In this document: positions 11,812 through 22,632 of the stretch, one piece after another
Position numbering within the stretch: the stretch's first letter is position 1
Layout of the letters: the number at the start of each line of letters is the position of its first letter
Assembly: GCA_023653785.1 (NCBI GenBank)
Contig: JAMKCH010088446.1
Span: 62,001-126,000, forward strand
Direction of reading: 5' to 3'
DNA length: 64,000 nt
From: Ophioderma brevispina
Taxonomy: Eukaryota > Echinodermata > Ophiuroidea > Amphilepidida > Ophiodermatidae
Translations under genes and position numbers: made by a program
Notes under the pieces: model-generated
What the model saw: the letters and a program-made list of their open reading frames with translations, nothing else
What the model was told of the DNA's origin: nothing
Database searches by the model: none

Positions 11812-12370
11812 CTGCAAGGTCATTCAATGGAAGTCGTTATTGGATAACTTGGCCGTGCTTTGACGTATTGATACGAGTTTTGGTATGGAGGTAGAATTTC
11901 ACCGTACAAGTTTTGTGGTAACTTTTCGAGGGTCATTTTGGGGTCAAAGGTCATCCAGGGTCGTTATCAGATAACTTGGGCTTGCTTTGATATATGGATA
12001 AGAGTTTTTGGTTGTTGGTCAGTTTTTGCCGTACACTATTTTGTTGTCACTTTTTTGAGGGGTCATTTTGGGGTCAAAGGTCATTCAGGGGTCTTTTCGG
12101 GTAGCTTGCCGTGCTTTTACTTATGGTCATCTGAGTTTTTTGGGTGGTGGTAGAGTTTTCGCCGTACGAGTTTTGTGGTCACTTTTTTGAGGGGGCTTTT
12201 TGGATTCAAAGGTCCATCAGGGTCGTTATCGGTAACTTGGCCGTGCCTTTGACTATGATATGATTTTTGGTAGTTGGTAGAGTTTCGCTGTACCACTTTT
12301 GTGGTCACGTTTTGAGGGGTCATTTTGGGGTCAGTCCCATGTAAGGGCCCTTATTGGGTAACTTGGCCCT
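11812..12370. repeat. Tandem array of about 129-bp GGTCA-containing units
   Basis: Four to five units carry GGGTCATTTTGGGGTCAAAG (starts near 11932, 12061, 12191 diverged, 12317 truncated). Each is followed by AGGGTCGTTATCGG-like, AACTTGGCCGTGCTTTGA, a GAGTTTTTGG segment and TCGCCGTACGAGTTTTGTGG. GGGTCAAAGGTCA is perfect at 11941-11953 and 12071-12083. It is non-coding, and the family reappears at 9.9 kb. Confidence 0.8.
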
Positions 12371-12434
12371 GCTTTCATACCCATGCTCTGACGTATGGAT
12401 CTGAAGCACCCGGGGCGCTAATTAAGTCGAATAC

Positions 12435-12596
12435 CAGGCGCGGATCCAGGGAGGGGGGGAGCGGGCCCTCGCTCCCTCCCCCGGGAATTCTTGCAAAATC
12501 TTGCAAAATCAGCCCATTTTGGAAGCTTTAGGACAAGTCTCCCCGGTAATTTTTTGACGTTTTTTTCAATCTTGGATCTGCTACTGAAACCATGCC
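12435..12596. mobile_element. Probable hAT-like MITE remnant
   Basis: The ends CAGGCGCGGATCCAGGG and, on the other strand, CAGTAGCAGATCCAAG are imperfect inverted repeats, with a G/C-rich palindromic interior just inside the left end. The termini resemble hAT ends. No 8-bp target duplication remains. It interrupts the GGTCA-rich block. Confidence 0.5.
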
Positions 12597-12599
12597 AGT

Positions 12600-13250
12600 A
12601 CTCATCTAGTGGGTATGCTCAGCTAGTGGGGAATTAGGGGTCATCAAGTCAAATGGGGTAAACATTGGTTTGGTGTATGGACATGAAACTTTGAGGGTGG
12701 GGTTGATTGTTGATGCCACAATTTAAGGTCACAACAAGGTCATCAGGGTCATTCATGGGTCAAAGGAGGTCAAATGGGGTAAACCTTTAGTATCCAGGTC
12801 GAAACTTGGTGGGTGGGGGCGATTGTTGATTGACGAAAATTTTATACCTCATGACAAGGACATCAGGGGTTCGTTCAAGGTCCATGAACACAAAATCCGA
12901 GGGTCTTCATCCAGGTGATCGCAACACAGGTTATGCCAAATTCAAGGACCGCCTAGTAAAATACGATTAAAGAAACCACGGTCCAGACTCTTATGGTATG
13001 CACAGAATCCCTCTTATGGCCCTATGCCCTTTTGACCTCCATGACCCTACTTGACCTTGACCTCATCATATCAAACAATTCTTCCAAGTTAATTGTATAG
13101 CCACCAAACTTGCTCAAGATGATAACCACTGGCCAAGAACCATGGGCTATTTGTCAATTGACCTGTAATGACCCTACATGACCTGAACCCCCAACTATGC
13201 ATGCCCTAACCATCCCAATTGATTGTTACTGCCTCATTGATGCACTCGTT
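12600..13250. repeat. GGTCA-rich dispersed repeat
   Basis: Two units of about 110-130 bp share CAAATGGGGTAAAC, TATGGACATGAAAC, GGTGGGG and GATTGTTGATGCC. A similar block lies at 61.05-61.18 kb. The part after about 12960 turns to the TGACC orientation and matches the 9.6-9.75 kb segment (GGTATGCACAGAAT, GGCCCTATG). So the 9.5-13.2 kb region is one rearranged composite of the same repeat family. Confidence 0.55.
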
Positions 13251-13351
13251 TGTAAAGAGACAGCAATTACCATACAGTGCGTATGGGGCTTGTGAATACA
13301 AACATTTGCTTATACATCAACACCCTCTGATATGTCCAACAGAAATTTTGG

Positions 13352-13697
13352 AATAAACAAGAGATTTCACATAACAGTGTTCCTAAAAATGTGAAAAAGC
13401 TAATTTTTGCACTAATGTAAAGCTTTCTATAAGAATGTCCCCCAATGTTGAAAGGATTAAGCTGAAAAATATTTCTTTGCTACAAAATTGTGCAATTCTA
13501 ATTTCGTATAGGAGTCAAATAGAAATTCAGCCTATGGTTTATCTTGAAATTAAGCGCTGAAAATCGCCTTTTGTTTTTCACGTTCAAAGGCAGTTCTGGA
13601 CACCAAAGACAAGGTCAGAAATCTATTGGGGTCCTTATCTTATGAATTCACTACATATAACACAATATATGGTGCCCAAAACTCTCGTTGCACGTTA
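13352..13697 (-). mobile_element. TTAA MITE family A, copy 4 (eroded)
   Basis: It reads in reverse relative to the copies at 16.2, 19.4 and 63.0 kb. Shared blocks include GTGCAACGAGAG at the right end (reverse complement), an AAGCTGAGAAAT-like stretch and AGCCTATGTTTCATATTGAA-like sequence. The left end AAGAGATTTCA is eroded. No intact TTAA target is left. Confidence 0.6.
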
Positions 13698-13699
13698 GA

Positions 13700-14040
13700 T
13701 ATCTAGTGAACCCTAACACATATGAATGCACTATAATCACAAAATGCTGCACCTTTAATATTTTGTACACATTTTACATTTTGGTCCTGCTGAAGGTGAA
13801 CTGAATGTCACCCAGAGTTATATAGGTAGAATGAAACTTGAGAATTATCTCACCATTTTCTGCTCTCATGTAAAGTGTTGTGATCTTGCACCTAGGCCAA
13901 GACCATTTTAAGGCCATTGTGTCATGCATACTCACTTGCAGATAAATGCTATTGAAAAGGATGTGTACCCTAATCAGAGACCCATCAACTATGAGCAGTA
14001 AAATCTCAATTCCCTTTGCACAGTTCCCAATAGCCTTCAT
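13700..14040. other. Nothing recognised
   Basis: A 90-codon minus frame has no recognisable features. Confidence 0.35.
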
Positions 14041-14044
14041 CACC

Positions 14045-14067
14045 ATGTATTTAGAAAATACACCCCC
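14045..14067 (+). repeat. Left target duplication of the SINE
   Basis: The word beginning ATGTATTTAGAAAATACACC recurs at 14572-14594 on the other side of the SINE. A duplication of about 23 bp fits LINE-mediated retroposition. Confidence 0.85.
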
Positions 14068-14571
14068 CTGGTGTTTTAGAGCGTGGGAGAGCGTGGCCCC
14101 TCTCGATTAGGGTGCTGCCTGTGACGCAAATTTACCACAAAAATCCCGGGTTCGAATCCCGGTGGGGTCCTTGCTGGGATTTCTCGGGTGCTTCAATTCT
14201 GGATTTAATCGGTATAAGAAACTATTGATTAAATACAGGAAAAAATACCCGCTCCCTCCATGGTCACTTGGAATTGGGCAATGAATCATGAAAGCAGCCT
14301 GTCCCTTCGGAGGGGACGTTAGTCCATCGTCCCCCATGTACAGAGTGTCACAACTGTACATGTACTCGGCAGTCAGTGTCGAATAATTATAAGAGTAGGG
14401 TGTAAAACCCCTTGACTGTTCCCAATCCGCCCCCAATCTCAAAGCGGCCATGTTAGGAGCGTCCTATCATGGAATACACGCGGCCACCGGATCCCTTACC
14501 AGTTTGAATAAATCCTGGGGGCATCACCACTAGCCATTACCATGACTTGTGGACACGCTAAGTACGAACCA
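14068..14571 (+). mobile_element. tRNA-derived SINE with a 23-bp target duplication
   Basis: The 5' part is tRNA-like. It has an eroded A box (GAGCGTGGCCCC...GATTAGGG) and a strong B box GGTTCGAATCC at 14149-14159, inside a GATCCCGGG-type T arm. The body contains CCTTCGGAGGGGACGTTAGT and TACAGAGTGTCACAACTGTA. Direct repeats of about 23 bp flank it, so both ends of the insertion are defined. The minus-strand open frame at 14107-14451 is the SINE read backwards, not a gene. Confidence 0.85.
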
Positions 14572-14594
14572 ATGTATTTAGAAAATACACCCCC

Positions 14595-16213
14595 TCATTT
14601 TTGGGTATGAATATATGATACGGTACCAAGATCACATAAGGTCAGTTCATGTCCATGTATGTACAAGTACCACCCCCTGACTGTGTCCTTGGTGGATGAG
14701 TGTATTTGTAACTTCATAGTGGTACTTTCTCAAGGTATACCATGTTGATTGGCGGTGTGTGCCGTACTTTATCTCAGAATACATCCCTATGACTGAGTGT
14801 GTGCCCTGTGTAATTTCAAAAGTTTTATGGAGTGTGTGCCTTGCTTTGTTTTGGAAGAAGTCCTTCTCTGGCTATTTTTTCTGTTTTTTTAGATAGATGT
14901 ATGCTGTGTGTTGTTTTTGTTTACCATTGAGTGGGCATTGGTTGTGGACATCATATTTATTCTTTAGGCATAATCTGTTTAACCTTGACTAGCCTGTTGA
15001 ATTGCTTAAATGGTTTGATCATTTATGGTTAATTTACTCGGTAGTTCAATATGAACAAAATTCCCATGCTGCAATAGTGCTGGTGGTAATTTTTCAAAAC
15101 ATGATATTGCCATTGTATATTGCTAACGAACAATTATCACCAGAATTGGAAGAACCTGAAACAGTAACAGACGAAAACAATGAAACAGTGAAATTAAGAA
15201 GTGCAAATCTTGAATTCTAATAATCCATTAACCCACAAAAATTTCATGATTTAATGAGGGAGGTAAGATCTCTGAATATTAGCATCCAAATATCATTTAA
15301 CATTTACAACCAAAGCAGTCAATAGAAGTCTTAGAATATCTCTATTTACCTAAGCCTAGGGAGCTGTTTTTCTTTCTGAGTAAATGGACTTTCTATAAGG
15401 TTGCCATAGGAGAATAGAAGAGTATACACCTGAATATGTCAGCCGATATTTTGTTCATCATGTACAAGATTGCCCTGAGAAATGCAATTTTTTGTTACAA
15501 AGGCAACTCATTTCCTAGCAAAAGCATTTTTCTTATAACTCGACACCTATGCATACCTTTCTGTCAAGAAAAACACCATGGTGACCATGGAAATTCAAGC
15601 TACTGGAGCACGAAGACTATGAAAATTAGGGTTTCTAGTCCAAAAATTCCAGTGGTAAATGGTTCAAATAAGCACTGTAATTGCTCAGCGGAAAGCCTCA
15701 CAGACTTATGATCAAAACAGCTTGTTAATTTGTATCTTAGAAATTATTTCCAGCACAAAACAATTGCCCCAAAAGTTGCCTTTTTATTTGTTTTTTTTTT
15801 TTACTTAGAGGTGTCACTTTTTACTCTTTCTTTTAACACAATTCAGCCAGACCAGATCTTTTGGTGGTGTGTAATCTACAGTGATTCTTCTTTTTCTCTT
15901 CCTCCTCCTCCTTTTTTCATCATTTGTGCTGCTGCTGCTGCTACATGTATTACATTGCTGTATGCATAGTCATAGCTGGAGATTTATATTTGCACACCAT
16001 TTACAAAGTGCCTATAAGGAAAATTTTGGGGGACTGCTTTTACTACCAGTGGTGTTAACAAAAGCCGATTAAAAAAAAACTCCAGTTAGGCTAATTAGTA
16101 GGTTTAAAGAAACTGGTGGTGATTATAACCACTTTTATTTTGCTTCTAGTTCTGTAGAGGACAACAAAACAATCCTATGTTGAAAATTCCTATTGAGGGA
16201 TTACCAGGGGATA
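14595..16213. other. No gene recognised
   Basis: The frame ending at 15220 finishes in an acidic stretch (SPELEEPETVTDENNETV) that reads like a protein tail. No upstream splice site or homologous domain supports it. A CTT/CTG-rich simple tract occurs near 15890-15945. Confidence 0.3.
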
Positions 16214-16217
16214 TTAA

Positions 16218-16560
16218 AGGTGCAACAAGAGATTTTGAGGCACCCAGATATTGTGTCACAATAGTAATTTCATATAGATTAGACACTCAATAGATTTCTT
16301 ACCTTGTATTTGGCTACAGAAATGTCTTAAAAGAGAGAAAAAAAGTGATTTTGATTTGCTTATATTTCAATATGAAACATAGGCTGAATTTTGTATTTGC
16401 TCCTATACAAAATTAGAAATTTTTGTACCTAAGAAGCATTTCTCAGCTAGCTTAATCTTTCAGATGGGTATATTTTTGATCGAAAGCTGTACATCAGGGC
16501 AAAAATCAGTACTTTCGATTTTTTAGGGACACCTGGTATTTGAAATCTCTCGTTGCATCT
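16218..16560 (+). mobile_element. TTAA MITE family A, copy 1
   Basis: This is a 343-bp element between TTAA words at 16214-16217 and 16561-16564. The left end is AGGTGCAACAAGAGATTT. The reverse complement of the right end is AGATGCAACGAGAGATTT. A conserved internal block reads ATAGGCTGAATTTTGTATTTG. There is no transposase. TTAA targets are typical of piggyBac and Kolobok elements. Confidence 0.85.
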
Positions 16561-16564
16561 TTAA

Positions 16565-17774
16565 AGTGACATTCAGTGATCCAATGGCGATCATAACCTC
16601 TTCTGTTTTGCCCTTCGTTCTACAGAGGACCACAAATAAACCATGCTAAAAATTCCAATAGATTCTAATACTTTGTTCTAATTTCATGAATATTTTGTAT
16701 ATTTCAGTTCAGTTCCCCAAATCTGGACATTTTATACAAAAATTGCTCTAGTTTCATTTTGAAAAGATTGATGCCTTACTTGTTTGGGGTATTGGTTAAT
16801 TTGGAGGAAGGCTATGCATTCATGCAAAAGTCTGGCCTGTCCAAAATATTGAAGGTGTCCTTCCACAAAATCTCTGAGCATCCCTTTACTGTTTGTGGAA
16901 GTGCAACATGATTGACCATAATGACATTCTATAACATCCATAGCTTGACAAAATGGTTTTTTTTCTGAATATTTATGATATTCAGGACATTTTAAGTGAC
17001 TTGATTTAATGGCATGTACAAAAGACCCATAGCTCCACAATTTGCTAGAGACAAAGAGGTTGACATTTGAAAGCTTTTACTGGCAACGTAATGTTGATAA
17101 TAACTCAATTTTATAATCGGTAAAGTTGTCTTAGTGCATCATATCAGGTCCATATTCTCCTTGAATCTCCCTTCATTCATGCTTCATCAAAAAAATTTGA
17201 AAGCCTCAACATTGGGCTGCCTGATCCTTTAAATGACTGCTTGTAACCATCTAATCAGTTTAAGCGGGCATGTGTATTGCTTTCTCTGCTATGAATTAGT
17301 GTTATCTGTTGGTTTTTAGAAAGATGAACAAGGGCTCAAATACCAAATTTGTTTTCTTTAGGCTGTACATATTTCATTTAAAGTACCTTTATTTAGAAAC
17401 CTATTTTCTTAAGAGAAATGCCTTAAGAGGACTATTTTGTCATAACATTCCCTACAGTTCATTAAATCCACACTTTTCAATGTGCTGCAAACTGATGTTA
17501 ATATTACTTTTAGGTTGCACCGTTTACAACGGTTGTTGACCATCATCACTTTGTAATTTCAATTAGGTTTTGATGGTTTAGTATCATAAATAAGATTGAT
17601 TTTTAGGTTTTTAAGCCTTAAAATACACGTGTCACTGCTTAAATTGATATATCAGAATCATTGGCAGCTTTAAATTTAAATTGTGTTGGTAACAATGTTT
17701 GCATGAAATAGAAAAAAGGTTGCATGCTATATTAAGGTTTAGTAAATAGCCCTTGTAGCTTGTTCAAACTCTCA
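16565..17774. other. No gene recognised, possible repeat remnants
   Basis: The segment starting at 16590 (CATAACCTCTTCTGTTTTGC, then ACAGAGGACCACAA) resembles 16130-16190 (TATAACCACTTTTATTTTGC, then GTAGAGGACAACAA). This is a small direct repeat on both sides of the MITE. A 102-codon minus frame (16732-17040) is not recognisable. Confidence 0.35.
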
Positions 17775-17811
17775 TTTTTTGCAGTATTTTTACAATAAAT
17801 TGCTACATTAA

Positions 17812-18326
17812 GTGACATAATGGTATAAAAAAATATTCAGACATAATGAAAGGACCCTTACTGAAATCACTTCCACAAGTTTGAAAACAATTTGGATGTT
17901 TACATTCTGTAAAAACAGTAAAAACAGGAAAACCAAGGTGTTGACATCCCTGACAGAATTTACAGTGTATCTAGCATGTTTTGTGACACAATTCAAAAGC
18001 ATTCAGACCAGGATTCAGGCATTGTACTTTAGGCTTGTAGTAAGATATTGATCTGGCATGGATTAGCCGGGATAACCACATATACAACAGCAATGGTCTG
18101 TGAGCTGATGACAGCATGTTTTTCAAGTTTAGTAAATGCTGGCAGTAATGTTAGCATCCTTTTTCCAGAAATTGCCACGAACTGCCACCTCCCCCTCTGG
18201 AACTTTTCCTGTTTTTACTGTTTTTACAGAATGTAAACATCCAAATTGTTTTCAAACTTGTGGAAGTGATTTCAGTAAGGGTCCTTTTCATTATGTCTGA
18301 ATATTTTTTTATGCCATTATGTCACT
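17812..18326. mobile_element. TTAA MITE family E with inverted repeats of about 125 bp
   Basis: This is a 515-bp element between TTAA at 17808-17811 and 18327-18330. The ends GTGACATAATGGTATAAAAA and (reverse complement of the right) GTGACATAATGGCATAAAAA continue as almost identical inverted arms for about 125 bp, to AAAACAGTAAAAACAGGAAAA. A further direct repeat of about 37 bp (TTTTTGCAGTATTTTTACAA...) lies just outside both ends, at 17775-17811 and 18341-18377. Confidence 0.85.
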
Positions 18327-18571
18327 TTAAGACAAATCTATTTTTGCAGTATTTTACAATAAATTGCTACATTTAAGAAAAATGAACTGATAAAGGCAAC
18401 AAACCCTGTAATTGACTAAAACACCTGTAAACTGGAAATGGAAATTCCATGGCAACCCAGTTCTTTATCTCATTTGTTTGCTTTTGTGTCAAGCAAACCA
18501 GTGTGTTTAACTAGTGTAAGAATATCACATGTCAGCTGTGTTTGGAGAATTAATATCTGGTGATTGCTCAG

Positions 18572-18652
18572 GAAATGAAGAGACCATTAGCGTATCCCAT
18601 CAGAGGCTTTAGTGACCCGTTGTCACTGAGGGCTAGCCACAAATTGACCATG
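18572..18652 (+). CDS. Candidate 27-codon internal exon (speculative)
   Basis: The reading frame is open across an 81-base block preceded by TTGCTCAG and followed by GTAAGC, a good splice donor. It would encode a phase-0 exon containing LAYPIRGFSDPLSLRASHK. The acceptor has only a weak pyrimidine tract, and no neighbouring exon or domain is recognised. It may be chance. It is the only place outside repeats where a coding-like block has plausible splice sites on both sides. Confidence 0.2.
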
Positions 18653-18654
18653 GT

Positions 18655-19395
18655 AAGCACACTTGAGGCCAGTTATAATGATGATGGACCAACTATCTCG
18701 CAGATCTCAACTAATATTGACACTGTGCAGGGAAAGAATCAAGTTCAACTTGAATGCCTTAATTAAAGATGCATTTTTCCGCTATGCAGGAAACGATCAA
18801 GCTGAATTTGAATGCATATGTTAAAGACCCTCTGTGCATGGAACATATCAAGTCAAGTTTGAATGCCTTAATTAAATAGACATGGGGACATTTCCAGAAA
18901 GAAGCACACCCATTTTTTTTCGAACCCTGTTTTTTTGCATATTTGGAATGCTTACTCATGTATTAGATCACAACAGAAGTGAATAAGTTGAATATGCCAT
19001 CTTTATGTAATAAAATGATGATTTAGTCATTTCTGTTGTGCACGACAGAAATTCAAAGCATGGTTTTCTTTAGGGACGATTACGATAGCAGACAAGTTCC
19101 AAACAAAGTTTGCAGTTTTCTTTAATATACTTGTTTGTCCAATACACTTTCAAAATGTTCTCGGTAGGTGGTCTACAACTGATCCAGTGCGATTTGAGAG
19201 AAATCTGTATCCTCAGAGAAATCTCCTGTCACTTTAAGGGTGCCTTTTTTGTACAGGAAAAGAATGGAATTGGAGTCAAATGCTTTAGGGCAGTTGGTGG
19301 AGAGTCTTTGATCACCTATTTTATGAAGTAACACATTCTTACATGAGGCACAACATCAATGCTCACCTTTTTTTGTGCATCCTCTTATGAAAGCA
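18655..19395. other. Nothing firmly recognised
   Basis: Three diverged short repeats of about 67 bp occur near 18735-18880, with the words CAAGTTCAACTTGAATGCCT, CAAGCTGAATTTGAATGCAT and CAAGTCAAGTTTGAATGCCT. They form a small tandem cluster. Otherwise no gene was seen. Confidence 0.45.
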
Positions 19396-19399
19396 TTAA

Positions 19400-19738
19400 A
19401 AGTGCAATGAGAGATTTCAAGTCATCCATATTTTCTGTGATTTGTAGTGATTAGACACTTAATAGCTTCTCTACCTTTTATTTGGTTACAGAAATAACTT
19501 AAAATGAAAACAGAGGGTGATTTGTATGTGCTTATATTTCAATAGAAAACATAGGCTGAATTTCCTATTTGCTCTTATAGGAAATTAGAAATTTCTTAAT
19601 TTTTGTACCAAAGAAACTGTTCTCAGCTTAATCCTTTCAGATGGGGATATTTTTGTTAGAAAGCTTTACACCAGTGTCAAAAATCAGAATTTTCGCATTT
19701 TTAGGGATACCTGTTATTTGAAATCTCTCATTGCACCT
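19400..19738 (+). mobile_element. TTAA MITE family A, copy 2
   Basis: This is a 339-bp element between TTAA at 19396-19399 and 19739-19742. The ends are AAGTGCAATGAGAGATTT and (reverse complement) AGGTGCAATGAGAGATTT. The interior is collinear with the 16.2-kb copy. It lies only 11 bases from a family B element. Confidence 0.85.
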
Positions 19739-19757
19739 TTAATCTTCAAGTTTTTAA

Positions 19758-20150
19758 AGCGATAACAGCAATAATTTGTAATTAGGATAATTAATATCGG
19801 AGATCTGCAATAATAATTCAATGGCTGGTGGAAATGTCCTTCCAATATGAAATAGCTGGAAAATTCCACCAAGTCTGTCTATGCAAATTCATATTGGTTG
19901 TTCAGTTGGTTCAGGTAAGTCAAGTTAGAGGTCATTTTAGTGAGGTGGCACTATTTCCTCAATGGGAACAGCAGAAATTTGGAAGTGGTCAGCTCAGCCG
20001 TGAAATTACAATCGGATATACTGATTCTAATTACAAAATCGCTTCTTTATACAATTAACACCCACTTTTGAGGCCTACCATTCACACGACCAATTACCAA
20101 CACTGCTGTGCAAAATTGGGGGCACTCTTCACAAAATGTGTGGTATGGCT
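19758..20150 (+). mobile_element. TTAA MITE family B, copy 2 (shortened)
   Basis: The left end follows TTAA at 19754-19757 with AGCGATAACAGCA. Interior blocks CCTTCCAATATGAAATAG, TTAGAGGTCATTTTAGTGA, CAGCAGAAATTTGG and ACCAATTACCAACA match the 20.4-kb copy in order. The right end (TGTGTGGTATGGCTTTCAA) is eroded, and the target TTAA has become TTCA. Confidence 0.7.
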
Positions 20151-20372
20151 TTCAAACAGAAATCTGGGCTGTTTTGGGAAAATTAATCTATGTTGAGAAT
20201 GAAATTGTGAAGAAATTTTATTCCACAATAGCAAGCAAGCAAACATATAGTGATAAATGTTAAATGGATATAAACAGACTAGCAATAATTCATTATCAAA
20301 AAATAAATCAAGCAAGAAAGCCCATTTAATGTCAAATCTCCATAGATTAATGCACAACACCTCCTGTATTAA

Positions 20373-20885
20373 AGCAATAACAGCACATTTTTGAAGAGCG
20401 CCCCCAATTAAAAAAATGAGATTTTTGCACAGTTACATTGGTACCTTACTAGTAACTATACCTGTGAATAATAAATCTCGAACATGTCCATGTATTGCAA
20501 ATGAAGAATGTTGTAATTAGAATTTATAATTAATATTATATACCAAAATAATTCAGTGGCTGCTGGAAGGTCCTTCCAATATGATAAATAGTGCCATGTA
20601 TGTGTCTACACTAATCAATTGGTTGAGACAATTCAAATTAGAGGTCACTTTGTGACTGGTGGCCACTATTTTCCACAATGGACAGCAGAAATTTGCTTTC
20701 AAGTTAACACCAGTAAATTACAACCAGGGGATACCAATTACAAAATTGCTTCTTTTATGACAAATACCCACTTTGAGCATTGCCATTCGCAGGTTTAGTT
20801 TACTAGACAATTACCAACAACAACTGTGCAAAAATCTCAAATCTTGAAAATTAGGGTGCTCTTTAAAATATGTGCTGTTATTGCT
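20373..20885 (+). mobile_element. TTAA MITE family B, copy 1
   Basis: This is a 513-bp element between TTAA at 20369-20372 and 20886-20889. The left end is AGCAATAACAGCACATTTTT. The reverse complement of the right end is AGCAATAACAGCACATATTT. Other copies are at 19.8, 48.8 and 61.7 kb. It is non-coding. Confidence 0.85.
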
Positions 20886-21076
20886 TTAATAAAATTGTTG
20901 ACTCTCTATTCTCAAAATAGGTAATTTCCAAAAAAAATCTTTGTTTAAAATAAAAGGCTTTCAGATCATTAATGTTCTCCTTAGGGGATGTTCACAAAAA
21001 TGTGAATAGTACCATTGAATTCCTGCCTTATGTAGGAAATTTCTTTTTGTATAGTGCTTACTCTTAGTTTTCTTAA

Positions 21077-21259
21077 AGGTGCATTTCGTGATTCAGCACC
21101 TTCTGTTTTTTCATGGTAACTAGATATCATTAAGAAGCTTTTCACAAAATGTACGTTAGTTGATTACGATCTTGCGGTTTTGTGTTATGAGCAATGTTTC
21201 CACAGTTCCATCGGCCACTGTACTGTAATTTCTGTCCATTTCGAACAGAAAAATAAATT
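21077..21259 (-). mobile_element. TTAA MITE family C, copy 2, left half (split by the Ngaro element)
   Basis: It starts after TTAA at 21073-21076 with AGGTGCATTTCGTGATTC. It is collinear with the reverse complement of the 56.8-kb copy through TTTTTGTGTTATGAGCAAT-like and CACTGTACTGTAATTTCT. It then stops where the Ngaro repeat begins. The rest of the MITE resumes at 30431, 9.2 kb away. Confidence 0.75.
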
Positions 21260-21887
21260 ACCCCGAGACAGAAATAAAGGAGAACAAAGCCCAAAAAAGC
21301 AGTAAGGTCGGCCACTCAACACGACGCAATAAATTTATTAAATAAAACAAAAGCAAAGGAATAAAATTTTAAGGAATTAGCTTTTACACAAATTTTGAAC
21401 TGTTAAACTCTTGACTCGGGCTGAATATCGATATGGTCGACTCTCCTTTGTAGAACCTAAAGAAGGAAAGGAGTAAAGTTCAACAATAACAAGTTCATAT
21501 ACGCAAGGAACCCAGTAAGAATACGATACCCCTAAGGTCAAATCTCCAGCAATAAATTTTTTTTTAAATTCGGATAAAAGTGAACACAATTTTGGAATTC
21601 AAACAGAAAATGCAACTTACACAGACAGTGAGCCTACCCCCTAGGTTTTTTTCGCAGTAAACTACATGGGACTAAGTTGAATAAAGACAAATAAGTTTGC
21701 AAGTAAAATGTTGCTAAATTCCTTGTAACAATGAAAATTATTACATAAGATTACTGGGTGAAGGTTCCCAAGTATTTGTCCCAAGGAGGGGGATCCTGAA
21801 AAGGATAAAACAAGCATGATAAGATAAATTTGAAAGAAATTGAGGCCATTTCAGATTCTAAATATGTGAAATTCAGTATAATCTGCC
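21260..21887 (-). repeat. Ngaro repeat B2
   Basis: About 628 bp, collinear with 22887-23536. Shared words in order are GAAATAAAGGAGAACAAA, GGTCGACTCTCCTT, ACGATACCCCTAAGGTCAAA, GTGAGCCTACCCCCTAGG and GAGGGGGATC. The two copies differ by many 1-5 base indels. Confidence 0.85.
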
Positions 21888-22632
21888 TGAAAATCAGAAA
21901 ATATTTAACTGAAACTAATAATAAAACTGTTTTTGTAAGACATTGTCCTTAAATAACTACAACATAGTACCACCAAAAATGCAATGGCAGAAGAACAGGC
22001 GTTGGCCCTCCTAACACAATGATCAAAAATGAACTCGCAATACAATGACTGTAGAGAAAGGTACCAATCTTGATTGCATGGGGTTATTAGTTCAAGAGTA
22101 AGACACATACAGAACCCCCAGTAAAACTTAAACACGCCAAATTACAATAAAAGATTGTTTAACCGTGCACTAACAGCTAAGACAATTACTTATAGGTTGC
22201 ATTAAACAGCAATTAACTTGTGACTTAATACTAAAATGGAATTAAACCAACTTGTTAAATCCATTTGACAAAAAATTTGATAAAAAAAAAACAAAAAAAC
22301 GAAGGACAAAGAACAAAAAATTTATGCCAAAGTAAATGCAAAGACTTCAGCAAAAATAAAGAAAACGACAAAAGACCGTCAATTGTAAAAAATTAGCAAC
22401 AAAAAAAAAAAGAACAGAAAAGAAAAAACAAAAAGTAAAAGTTAATTGCTGATGATACACGAAAGCACGCCTTCACACAACACATTCTTATAAATTTGGC
22501 CTGACGAAGCACCTAACTTATTTACATGCAATTGAAAGGTTCTACCGCAATAAAGGATGATTGGATTTGCAACAAAAGGGGGAATTATGACAATTACGGT
22601 TAAGGCGAGCGGCGGGCGGGGAGGGCGGGAAC
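21888..22632. other. Spacer between Ngaro repeats A2 and B2
   Basis: About 745 bp with no match seen elsewhere in the element. It contains A-rich tracts (22275-22440) and ends in a G/C-rich GGCGGGCGGGGAGGGCGGG. In reference Ngaro elements A2 and B2 are usually adjacent, so this may be an insertion or a longer terminal repeat whose partner is lost. Confidence 0.5.

Noticed and set aside
14107..14451. 114-codon minus frame
   Set aside because: It is antisense to the SINE and reads through its B-box region.
15110..15220. Acidic C-terminal exon
   Set aside because: The tail looks protein-like, but no acceptor site, domain or neighbouring exon supports it.
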